Assembly: GCA_035235625.1 (NCBI GenBank)
Contig: CP141150.1
Span: 3,286,001 to 3,350,000, forward strand
DNA: 64,000 nt
Origin: Saururus chinensis
Lineage: Eukaryota; Streptophyta; Magnoliopsida; Piperales; Saururaceae
Reading direction: 5' to 3'
Numbering within the stretch: the stretch's first letter is position 1; every line of letters starts with the position of its first letter. This document shows, piece by piece, positions 34,001 to 45,100 of this stretch. The notes beneath the pieces are model-generated. The model was not told the origin of the DNA, searched no databases, and saw only the letters and a program-made list of their open reading frames with translations. The translations under genes and the position numbers were made by a program.

Positions 34001-34296
34001 AGCAGGAGGGTGGATATGGAGGATTTGCAGCAGCAAGACTTTCAATGGACCGCCAACACCAAGGGTTCAACATGGACGAAACAAAGCTGCATCAGAACCT
34101 GAGTGTTAGCATAGGAGGCTCAGATGGGCTGACCAGAGACTTCTTGGGCGTTGGGGAGATGGTGAGAAGCATGGGGGCTGGTGGGATGTCTCAGGCCGAT
34201 CAGCATCGCCATGGGATCGATATGAGCTCTTTGGACTCGGATATGAAGTCCAAGACAAGCGGGTCCAGGCAATTTGGAGGAGGGAGCTTGCAATGA
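31027..34296 (+). CDS. INDETERMINATE-domain (IDD) C2H2 zinc-finger transcription factor
   Basis: A nuclear DNA-binding regulator of the plant IDD family, whose members partner with GRAS proteins such as SCR, SHR or DELLAs. Exons: 31027-31186, 31290-31686 and 33045-34296, giving 602 residues. ATG 31027 is the first ATG of the frame. A Gln-rich N-terminus leads to the nuclear-localisation block KKKRNLPG and the family signature [19 protein letters not shown]. Four fingers follow: C2H2 with Cys75/78 and His91/95; C2H2 with Cys116/121 and His139/144; C2HC with Cys151/154, His167 and Cys171; C2HC with Cys178/180, His193 and Cys197. The long C-terminal part is Ser/Asn/Gly-rich and ends with the two short IDD motifs, [13 protein letters not shown] (near 407) and TRDFLG (near 549). 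The second intron (1358 bp) splits finger 4, which I believe is the usual position. The family subtype cannot be fixed here. Confidence 0.95.
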
Positions 34297-36282
34297 GATC
34301 AAGCAAATCGGAAGTCATGATGAAAAGAGAAGTTAGTGACCAAAAAGTATAAGTCTAGGTATGTAACTCAATCTGGTGGCATTGTTGAAGAAAGTTTAGA
34401 CTTGTGTTTATTGTTTTTCATTAGCCAATGGATTAGGTTCCGTTACACAGTATCAGCCTTGAGGCTGCATCTTTCTTTCTTTCTCGTCTAGTACTCTTAG
34501 CTTTATCTCTTATTCTTGCTTTTCTTTCTCTTTCCTGGTAAGATAGACCAAATGCTCTCTTCCAACTGCTGTCCTGTGCTGCCTCTCCCTGCAAGGGGAA
34601 ATATGATGCAATAAGAAGATTATTGTTCTCTGATTTGCATGTGTTTCGAGGATAGAAATGAACTGGTGAAATATGGAGTATATATGTCTGGCTGCAGCTC
34701 TTCTTCAGATGCACGTAATCTGGCTGCATGAGAAGAGTATGCAACTCCCAACCCTACGTAAAAAGTTGCGATTATCGACCCATGTGCCTTGCTTTCATTA
34801 TCTAAAAGCTTTTAGCCAGGGAATGGCTGAAATTTTCCACACACTTTGTTGACATTCCATGAAAAATACCTTATTCTTTTCTTTACTTCTTGAGTCCTGT
34901 CTCTTTGACCCTTGACTTAGTAGTACACACCAACTACTACTTTCTAGCTTAATCTTTTCTCTAATCTGCATGAGATTAAAACACATATTTGACATGTTTT
35001 GACCTCTGATCTGCATTAGCATAAGATGGAAACTTGACCTCCTTCCATCTTTGTTATCAATGAAATGTGCATTCGGGTGCATGCTATGCCAAGGGGAAGA
35101 GATGATGATCACGTCAGAACTTGTACAGGCTTCAGGCTTGAGTCCAGGCCCATTCTGCAGAGAAGGCATCTGGAGAAGTCACTGCAGTCATCATACTGAA
35201 AGTTAGGTCGACTGACTTCCTCAGTTTCTGCCATTTTCTCTCCTTTCCTAAATCCTATCTAAATAAGCGAAAACAGTATACATATCACCCATATGTATCT
35301 GTGTGTAATTTGTGTTCTTACTTGGGTTCAATCACATTACACAACGTCACCACGAGCTGTTTTTGTTCTTTTCTTCAAAGTTCAAGATGCCCAACATGCA
35401 CTGGTTAGAATAATATCGCTGCAGTATATATATATGCATGATCACGGGAAGAGCAGGAGTGTGCTCCCTCGTCTTATCCGTTGGCTGCATTCTCAGCAGT
35501 ATCACCCACCCTCTCCTACCTTCATCTCCATGGTCTGCCACATGCACGTGCCCATCATGCTTTGTGATGTATCATTGCGTATACATATACGTAAGGTGTA
35601 CGCCAGTATGAAGTCGTGTACGAAGAATCTATGACATTTTGTAAGTACTTACTGTATGATTGTATCCCATGCTGCTAGATCAGTTAACAAGATTGGAAAG
35701 AGAAAGAGAGAATATGTGTCGGATTAATAAAATATGTAACACCGATATGAATTATACTAACATGGGTGGGACTTAAATGTATATAAGTTTCTTTAAGGAA
35801 TTTGGAGATTATATCTGTCTATATATATATATATATATATATTACGAGGAATATATGGCTTGTTTCATTGTAGAGAATCCATCTGAAGCCAATTATCTTC
35901 TAGAAAATTTTAAGGTTCCAAACATTTGCAGCTCATTTTGATGAACAGAAAGTTGTATGGGACGTGTATAGCTGCTCTCCATATATGCAGCACTTATCCC
36001 TCGTGAAAGTGGTACTAGCTAGGGATATTTTGATGGTCAGCAAAATTGGCAAGCAACTTTTCTTTTAACAAAATTGGCAAGCAACTTCGAAGAAGCTTCT
36101 TAAGTTTGTTTTTCCATGTTGACAAAAGAGAAGTGCTCGGACCAATGGAAAGGTCCACTGATGCCCTTGGTATACATATTTATGTAGTTAAAATAATTTT
36201 CAAAATGGCCTTTACGAAAATAAAAAATGGTAAATGGAAATAAAAATGCTAGATCTACAGTTTTGTCTTTACAAATCGGCTA
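34297..36282. other. Region downstream of the IDD gene
   Basis: Probably IDD 3'UTR followed by intergenic DNA. An AT run lies at 35821-35842. Near 36040-36085 a short word (AAAATTGGCAAGCAACTT) is directly repeated. No gene is recognised. Confidence 0.5.
35821..35842. repeat. AT dinucleotide microsatellite
   Basis: Eleven AT units in intergenic DNA downstream of the IDD gene. Confidence 0.9.
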
Positions 36283-36642
36283 CCTCCCTCCCATATTAAT
36301 ACCTTCATTTGTCTTAATTTAAATGGTTGGGTACTTGAAAACTGTATCTGAAGCTATTTCCCATTCTTTTAACATGGCTCTCACCATTGAATAAAAAAGA
36401 CTCCCTTCATCCTAAGTTAATAGCTCCATTTGGAGAAGAAGTTTGTTATATATTAATAGCTTCATTTTATTCAATTTAAGTGGTTGAATACTTAAAAAAA
36501 ATTATCATAGGCTTATTTTTTCTTCTCTTAGATATAGGTTTTACCATAATAAAAACTACAATTTTTCTAAATATACCTATGCATATAGGATGGAGGGAGT
36601 ACTCTTTTTTAAAATAGAACTATTAATATAAGATAGAGAGAG
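36283..36642. mobile_element. Stowaway-like MITE split by a second MITE
   Basis: The left terminus CCTCCCTCCCATATTAATA and the right terminus TATTAATATAAGATAGAGAG are inverted, with TA at each side. Its interior matches the copy at 20380-20582 (TTTAAATGGTTGGGTACTT, CACCATTGAATAAAA) up to about 36400, then resumes after 36600 with TTTTTTAAAATAGAACTATT. The extra ~200 bp between those points is a second element. Confidence 0.75.
36401..36599. mobile_element. Nested Stowaway-like MITE
   Basis: The termini CTCCCTTCATCCTAAGTTAA and CATATAGGATGGAGGGAG are inverted repeats. The interior has AGTGGTTGAATACTTAAA and ATCATAGGCTTATTTTTTC, the same family as the host element. It sits exactly where the host element's AATAAAA...TTTTTTTAAA stretch is broken. 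Confidence 0.75.
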
Positions 36643-37614
36643 TATATTGTATAATATTAATAATGATAATAGCACTTTTTGGTTTTTGATCTATGGCCGT
36701 GGTCCTTCACCCTCAAAAATTTGAGCAGACGCCTCATTTATCAACTCTCAAGCAACTAATGCACTAATATTTTTTATAGTATGGAAGGTAGGAATTTGAA
36801 TTTGGATCCCTAGGCAACATTCTTAGGGAGGCTACTAACTTAGACTTCCTTGATTTAATTCAAACATTGACAAAGGCCCCATAAGGACAAAGGGTTTGAT
36901 CATTGACTAGATGAAACATTATATCCCATACTAAATACAAGCTAGTCTATAGTATAGTACTAGTATAGGAAAAACTATAAGAAAAATCACAATCCTCACA
37001 AGATAAGTATAACATCGGAGAGGGAAATCAACTAAGATGATAGCTAGTGTTGAAGACCATCTTTTTTGTAGAAGACCTTGAACTACTACCTAAAGGGCAA
37101 TCTCCATGGGGTTGGACAAAAGCCGATTGGTAACAGGCTCTAGGAACAGTTGAGGGTGGCCAAAGCACCAAGAACATGTTAATAATTTTTAAAATAAAAC
37201 TATTGTTGGGTGGGGCCTTTGCAATTTTGGTTTTGAGATGTTTGGTGTGTAGGGGTGTTAGATGTTGTAACCATTCATCAAAAGCTGGTATTTATCATAA
37301 CGAAATTGATATTTCTACTCCACTTTTTCTATACCAAATACCTACTTCATCCTCGAATTAAACTGGGAAAAATGCATCTTCCTATTGCCATGTCTAACCC
37401 ACCCTCTTTATCTAATGAGAGGCTACAATAAACTTTTTGTGTAGAAAAAATGGAATATGAATATCAATTTATTTATCTTAGTCTATAAATAAATGGAGTG
37501 ATCACAACCATTTTTAAAGCTTACAACCTTCATAAACAAACATAGCTTCTAATTAACATATATCAACTTGCCTATAAATACAAAATGCTTCAAGCATCAG
37601 TTTTTTCAACTAAG

Positions 37615-37694
37615 AATTTAAGAAAAACACTTCTCTTCTTACTTTCAATTTTTAAATTTAAGAAAAACACTTCTCTTCTTACTTTCAATTTTTA
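37615..37694. repeat. Perfect or near-perfect 40-bp tandem duplication
   Basis: The copy at 37615-37654 is followed immediately by a second at 37655-37694, both reading AATTTAAGAAAAACACTTCT and onward. The near identity points to a recent event or an assembly duplication. Confidence 0.9.
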
Positions 37695-38034
37695 GAATCT
37701 TGGTTTCTACATAGGATGCTAACAATCCTACTTTTTCCCACCAAACCTTATACGAGATTTTGATTGGATAGAAAAAAATTGGGTCTCACATGACGATAGG
37801 AGGATCTACTTTTTCGTGTTCAATCAAAACTAGTGTAAGGTTTTGTTGGATAAAAAGTGGAGTATGAAAATTATTATCCCTTCACATAACCAAGATTCCT
37901 TGTTAGACGTTTATCTCTGAAGGTATTTTGGGCTATCTTCAAAGGTGCAGTTAATTTGCAAGTAGTGCTAGAAGGCTTCATTGTCTCTTAGAGAAGAATT
38001 GTGGTGATCCCGCTCCACACAATTGTTAACAATT

Positions 38035-38051
38035 GGGGGGGGGGGGGGGGG
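38035..38051. repeat. G17 homopolymer
   Basis: An uninterrupted G run in intergenic DNA. Its length is likely uncertain in the assembly. Confidence 0.85.
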
Positions 38052-39843
38052 TGTTACCTGTTTACTCGTTGAAATAATTTTCAAAGTTGCATATTTTCAA
38101 TCACTTGTTCTATCCAAAATTTGTTGCAATGCAAAAAGGGGTCCAACCAAGTACACTATGAGGAGAGACCAAACAATAATAGATACTTGAGCTCATAATT
38201 CCCTTACATGAAAAAAACATAGCTGAAAGCCAATAAATAATATAAAATAGGGTGAAACATTGGATCAATGCATGCCCTCTACAACCAAACTAGTCGGCCT
38301 AAAGCTCCATAGACATCTATCCATCAACACGGGGAGTGGATGGGGCACACCCATGGAAAAGGTTATCCACCTCCTATGGGGAGAACCTCAACCTATGAGC
38401 GTTCCAAAACATATGGCCAATGAAGCATGCTCAACCTAGAATAGGGGATCACAAAATTGTCATCACCAATAACAGTAGTTTTACCAAGAGCACACTACAC
38501 CTACTACACACCAAGGAAAATATAAGATATTTAAATCACTCCATAGGCTAAAATGGGGTAAGTAGAGGGGGTTGTGGGAGCAAAGGTGCTATAAAAAACA
38601 AGAAGGTGGAAGAAACGTAGCTGGAGGAGCACATGATGGAGACGAGAATATATAGGAGGGAAAGTGGAGAAGGGGGAAGGTGGAATGACAGAGGTTGGTG
38701 TGGCAAATAGACCTTCCTCATCCTTGCTAGGGAAATTGACCACCAACTGGTAAAAAATAATGTAAATAAAAAGCTTGTTGCCTAGAAATATACAAAAAAA
38801 ATAGAAATGAAATACACCACCCCACTCCCTTGTGCCCAATTTTTAATATCCATATAACTTTAATTAAATCCCCGCAGTTGGTTCCTTGGCAAAATCATCA
38901 TATAACTAAAAATCATGTTTATGTATATATTGGAACTAGTCTATTTTGTGTGATATCCTTATGGGTTTGGCTTGTTTCCCTCCTGCGGGCATTTCTCGAT
39001 GAGAGAGCTGAGGATCCCTATTGCACTGCAATCAAGTCACTGCCATCAAGTCTAGCATAGTATTTAATCCAATGCAAAACTCGTTTTCTTATCACTGACA
39101 TAGGGATTGCAAATATTAGGTAAGACAAGGGGTGAAAACCGATGTGGGGTTAAAAGAATATTTTGGGAAGACATTCTTTGTCTATTTTTTAATGAAATAT
39201 GAAGACATTTTTAACATCGGGGATAGTTAAAATTTAAGTAGAATATCGATGGATCAAATTTATGGGGGTATGTGAATTCCCTGAGTTATGTGCGCTCTTA
39301 GGGGGGATATTTGTCTTGCTTTTTCTCTAAAAAAGCCACAACTCAGGCATACTCTATGGCTACAAGTCATGGGCACTTGATGAGGAGGCACGAATCTGTA
39401 TGAATTTGAAAAGTTGCATGAAGGCCATTTGATAAGCTTGAACGAACCTGGTTTGAACTTCTTATGCGATTGGACATTTTATGCATAAAAAGTTGGAATG
39501 GGTATTCCATTTTCTTAATCAAATTTGGATTTACCAAACAGTAACTTAGGCTTAGGCTCAATATTTTAACTATCTAGTAGGCTTTATTTTGTTTGAGCTT
39601 GAGCTTGATAGTATATTTCTTGTAAATTAAAAATAGAAAGTAAGTTATTTGAGTAATAAAATTAACAAAAAATTGACAATTGATGTAATCTTACTTCAAG
39701 TCTTAAGTACAATATAAATCCTAGCAAATCGCAACCTGAGTGTGCTTGAAAGAACCCTTAAAGCTCCAGTAACTCAAAACTACAGTGTTCTTATCAAAAT
39801 ATGTCCCTCCATTCACATAGCCATGATATTATCATATTTTATA

Positions 39844-39936
39844 CTCTTTTTGTCCTAAAATAATAATTTTATTTGGTAGTAGTTTTTTTTTGAAAAACCT
39901 AATGAAGTTATTAATGTGAGATGGAGATGGAAAGAA
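39844..39936. mobile_element. Short Stowaway-like MITE
   Basis: Termini CTCTTTTTGTCCTAAAATAA and TTATTAATGTGAGATGGAGA are inverted repeats, flanked by TA. The body is ~93 bp, AT-rich and without coding capacity. Confidence 0.65.
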
Positions 39937-41739
39937 TATAAATTACCAAATATGATAACTCTATTAGATTAGAGTTCCATCTAGTATACTGCTATCGTAA
40001 CATATATGGAAAAGGTTGGTATGAGCCTTGACTCATGCACGACAGCATGAGCCCAGACATCATAAGTTGTCGGATCAAAATTTAAAGGCAAAAGGGGTAA
40101 AAAACTATTCCTACCCCTTGAGAAATGTCTATTGTCATGTTTAAATCCAACAACCAATGATATTTGGACTTAAGTAAACGTGCTTGAGCCCAAGCTTATC
40201 CAAACGGGACTCTCTCTCTCTATATATATATACATATAAAAATATATTTAATTATATAATATTCCTTTTTGTGCATTTTTTGTCAATAAAAATTCCATTA
40301 AGGACAAAGGTGAAACATCAGAATCAATGAAATTAAAATTATAAAAGAATCACATTAGTATGCGCCCCAACTCATGTGTATTAGGGGCAATCCGATCGCC
40401 CACATTAAAATAGAGACAAATAGGAGAACTTGCCCCTGGTTTAATGCAAACCATCATATCTCAATTTGACCCTTTATTGTTTACCCCAGTTTACACTCAT
40501 ATGCAAGGGTGGTGCATATTAACTTTTTTTAAATTGCAAATTCCAGCTTCTAGACACAAGAAGATCAATCACATCTAATTAACAATTTGGCAATTTGATG
40601 ACTCATGGATGATGTCAGCCCTCCTAATTGTGTTCATTGTTCCATATAGAATGTTTTCTAAAGATAAGGGCAATGATCTGACATTGCATCTCCTGCATTG
40701 CGTTCTTGAACATAGCAGGGCTAAATGTAGTACCCTTCTGAACTGGCCCTGCAGCTATATTTGTGTGCTCCAATATTTGTCTCAAGTGAGGAGTGTTGGG
40801 AGGCCCACAATCAGAGTCTTCTCTGCATTGTAATAATCCTTGTTGCTTAGGATGCTAGTCACAGTAGGGCCCATGAAATGGTAAACTCAGGACTCAGGAG
40901 GACCACGGCCATGGAAGCTGGACCCGTGACCTTAATGTGATTGTGTTTTTGGGGCATTTCGAGATGTCAGTCCAGTCCTGAATCTGGTCTCTCTTCCAAG
41001 CAATTTTGATTTTTTCCCTTGCCAGCCACAGTCTACTCTTTTGATGGGCCCCATTCCTGGCCCCACACAAGCTCCCTCTCGTGAACTTTGCAGTATCACA
41101 TGGGGTGGGGCCCCTTTTTGCAAAGTGACAACAAGGGGAACAAACATGTCATTAGTGACATATATGTTATAACATCAACCAAATTAGGCCATATTAGTTC
41201 AACCTTGTTAGACCTTATTAAATTGGCTTAGACAGTATCAATTATTTTCTTCTTTAAAATATGCTGGTGTGTGTGGAACATATTTCTTCTTGACAATAAT
41301 TTGCATCCTAGATGGTGTTAGGATCGCTGCAAGACTAGGTCATCACGGAGTAGATTCATAGCAAAAAAAATAAAAATTGTCCTCATGATAGAGGGCATGA
41401 TATGGTATATTTAGGATTTGTATAGTAGAGAATTATAGCCATCAGATCAAGATTGGACAGCTACGAGTATGTCACTATGCTACTTAGTATGCATGTTACA
41501 AATTAGCTTAGTACACTTTTAATTAAGGAAATAATATTACCTTATTTAGTAACATAGTTGTGTTACTTTTAGGTTATCCATAATAAGCATAACGACATAA
41601 ATATATATGAGGATGTCTAGCCAATGTTATAGCTTTTGACGAAGGCTATAAAATTAGAGGTTTATGGCTACCAAATCATGGCCACGAGCTGACGCTCAAG
41701 GGCTCTAACTCACTAGCTAACGTTAAAAGCTACAACGTA

Positions 41740-41831
41740 GTTAAATTTTTTATATATCTTACATTAATTAGGGAAATAAATTCAAGTTAAATTTTTTATA
41801 TATCATACATTAATTAGGGAAATAAATTCAG
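41740..41831. repeat. 46-bp tandem duplication upstream of ARC3
   Basis: GTTAAATTTTTTATATATC(T/A) starts one copy at 41740 and another at 41786. Both continue to GGGAAATAAATTCA, with about one mismatch. Confidence 0.9.
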
Positions 41832-41906
41832 GGTGTGTCATAGAAACTCTAACTCTACGCAAGTTAAGAAGCAGACTCCGCCTGCAACATTACAAATCTC
41901 TTTACA

Positions 41907-42067
41907 TGGGCTTTATTTATCATACTATTCGCCTCATAAAACATGGGTTTGTAGGCTGTGTAGACCCAGTCAGCAAGTGCTCCATTAAGCCCATTACAGA
42001 AATTGGGCTCCAGGTCAAACGGATTCTTAAATGGGCCTTGACAGGCAGTTGGGCTCTGGCCTGGGCT
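41907..42067 (+). promoter_or_regulatory. Cluster of TGGGCY (site II) elements in the ARC3 promoter
   Basis: TGGGCT or TGGGCC motifs occur at 41907, 41988 (as AGCCCA on this strand), 42004, 42032, 42050 and 42062, all within ~285 bases of the ARC3 start codon. TGGGCY site II elements are known TCP-binding motifs in promoters of plant genes for proliferation, ribosomes and organelle function. Their role here is inferred from motif density and position. No convincing TATA box was found. Confidence 0.55.
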
Positions 42068-42191
42068 TTCTGATGTCGAGGGAATGACTTACAAGGCTTA
42101 AACCCCTACTTTTGCGGATAGTTTTGGAGCTTCAGTCACTCTCCGAAAATGGTGGCAATGGCAATCGCCTCACTCTGACTCCTCCGCGCCA

Positions 42192-45100
42192 ATGGAGCTT
42201 CTCCCTCCGGCCGCCGCCTATTTGTTCTCCGGCGCCGCCCCCTCTGCGGCTTCCTCGCGCTCCTCCGACGGACTTGTCTTCTTCGCCGACTTCCCATCTG
42301 AAAGGAATAGCCTTCGATGGAGGAGAGCTTTCTCTCGCCGATTGCTTCCCCTTCGGACCCATGATTCACGGCCCTTGAATTGCATTCCCCAGTCGTCCGT
42401 TCAATGTCGGCGTGAGGAAGATGCTTCGGATTGTTCGCCGCGAGAGTCGGAGTGCGTCGACGTGATAGGCATCGGGAGCAGGAAGGACGCTGTGTTCGAT
42501 TTCTGCCTCGAGTCTTCGTTTGCTTCGTGCTTCCTGAAATTCTGGTCCGTCAGTCTGGCTCGCCATCCTGCTTTGGATTTCATACTCCGGAAAGATCTTA
42601 TTTTTGACAAATTTGATGTCAGTTAATTTAAATTTTCATGAAGTCACGATATAGTTTCTAAGGAGTGTTCTCAATGACCAACTTCAATGTCAGGACTATA
42701 CATATGAGAGATTCTCAAAGAATTCAGCTGCTGCAGAGGTCTCCAGGAGAAGGTCCCTTTTCAAAGTCTAAATTTTGTTTCTTTTACAATGCCAAACTCC
42801 AAGGCAGTGGTGTTAATTTATTTAATTTTATTTGGAAATAGTCATTGTCTTTAATTATTGCTATAAATCTTATAATCAGATGTTAATTATGTAGTTACTG
42901 ATGCATACACTTATAATTGGAGAGTATGCAACTTTTGATCAGTTTATAAAGAAATCGGAAATTATTGTGAAAGTTTACAACTATATATTTGCTTGTATTT
43001 TTTCAGATATGGTCCTCAGGAATGTGGAAGTTCCACACGCCATACATCTGAGTAGCCGGGCAGTTATCCTTGTTTGTACATTACTTACCTTATCTCTTTA
43101 TCTATTGCCTGCTCCTCCTTTTCATTTGTTTTTTGCTCTTTTCGAAAGACCTGTATGGGCTTGTTTCAGTTTTTAAATGTGCTTTTTTGTGAATTGAAAA
43201 AATGTGTTATTAGAAAATGTAAGAAATTTCGTGACACTTAACAAGTAGTTTTGGTTAAATTTTTTATTGAGGTATCCGTTCAAAGTATAGTTCAAAAGAA
43301 GCTATTCTGCTGTCAAATCTTTGTCCTTTCATATATGAACTACATGAGAGAGAGAGAGAGAGAAATAAGAACTTGCTGGTAGTACGTGTAATTCTGGATG
43401 TCAGGCTGTGGTAGCTGTGCATCTCAATGCTAATTCGTTGTTTCTTACTTTTATTGCAGGTTGTGACTGCTGGATATGGCTCTGATCATGTTCCAGCATT
43501 AGAGCTTCTCCATGCAGTGAAAGGGATAGCTGGACTGGTTGTTGTTATTGTTGTGAAGCCCTTCAGCTTTGAAGGTGGAAGACGGAAGCAGGAGGTAGAG
43601 GGTTTATGAGCCCGAATTTATTGCAGTACTAAGAGGATAGGATGGAGAAATTTTCTGCTTATTGTTGAACATCTGAAAATAAATTGACTTTAAACTTTCG
43701 AGCATTCCATTGAACACCTCATGTGCTGCCAGAACATGTGGTTGTTTAGTTTTGTCCATTTTATATTAATAAATTTTTTTATGTCTTTGCTGAGGTATTT
43801 TATTATTACATCTTATTGTTCATTTTTATGAGGTAATGTTGATCGATGTATAGCTCTTATTTTGGTAGTATTCCTTAAAAATATTTAAGATCTATTTTTT
43901 GCTTTATTTATTTGACATATAAGATTTTATTGCGGTTTTTATTGAATTTACAGGTTGAAAATTTGTTAAGCGCCACTAAGGAGTGCGCAAACTTTTGCTT
44001 AGGTCAGTGTTGGTTTTTTATTGTCTAACATGTTGGAGTTTACATTTGAAAAAAAGATTGTTTACTTAAGTTACCTTGTATAAACTAAAAGGCGCTGTTT
44101 ATTTCTACTTTTTTCATTTTCTCGGTCATTCATTTCTAATTTTAAAACATTTAGTAGCGTGTTTCCTCTTCCTTGTGTGTAATATGATTTGTGTGTATTT
44201 GTTTTAAGTTAGGTCAAATGAAATAACAAATGCTTAGGCAGCGTAGCAATGCCATTTTTTTTGTGTATATTTACTGACAACATTTATATGTTATCTATTT
44301 TTTCTCTATTCAATTAGTACTTTTGCAGCATTTAGGAATTCGTTCATAGTATTTTTTCCAAATAAAATAACTCTCTTGGATTTCTTTGTTAATATGATTG
44401 TTATTGCTGCTTGAAATTCATCTTCCTGCAGTTGTGGATACTGATGCTTTACTTAAAAAGGAAGCGGTAACTCTTTCTGAGGCTTTGAAAAGTGCAAATA
44501 GTGCCGTCTTGCTGGCTATCAACATGATCTATGTTCTCACATCTGTAAGTTCATTTGCTTAGTACTCACTTTTAGTCTTGGTTCCAAATTTGAGGGTTGT
44601 TCTGCTGGATTACAGAGGGGTAAATACTCAAAGGCTTTTGAATGCTTTTCATTGCTCAATTGTATCTTTTCTAATTGCAGGATAAGCACTTGAAGCTTTT
44701 TGATTCACCGGACCATAAAATTGAAGAAGTGAAGGTTTCTAAAATAGTTGAAGTAAGTTTAGAAGATAGAAAATTAATATTGCTATTCTTTTATAGTCGC
44801 TTGAGTTAATCTAGCCATGTTTATATCGCGGCATACTAAATGCTGCATTTTTTTTGTTTTTGAGAAAATAATATTTGTGTTTTTGACCATTCTAAACACT
44901 AGATGCTAGTTATTTATATTAGTACCTCCTCTGATATAGATTTTCAATATGCACAGCTTTTGGAAGGCTTTGATAATGCAGAAGTCGGATTTGGAGCTGG
45001 TGGAAGCATTAAATTATCAATTGCACGAGCCATCTTTGACTGTCCTTTTCTTAGTAGTGGCTTGAAGGTATATTTTCTGCTCAATTGGCTGTGGTTTTTA

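Larger units (their letters stand above)
36643..41880. other. Intergenic region between the IDD gene and ARC3
   Basis: AT-rich DNA with no recognised gene. It includes a 40-bp tandem duplication (37615-37694), a G17 run (38035-38051), a MITE (39844-39936) and a 46-bp tandem duplication (41740-41831). The open frames near 38531-38839 (minus) and 40609-41147 show no known domain. Confidence 0.5.

Noticed and set aside
42112..42610. Alternative and minus-strand frames over ARC3 exon 1
   Set aside because: Only the frame from 42192 gives the conserved [11 protein letters not shown] block and a phase that fits the next exon.
42545..42617. Longer ARC3 exon 1 ending at the GTCAGT donor near 42618
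   Set aside because: That donor gives the wrong phase. The earlier GTCCGT donor at 42545 joins FW to [15 protein letters not shown], which fits the family.
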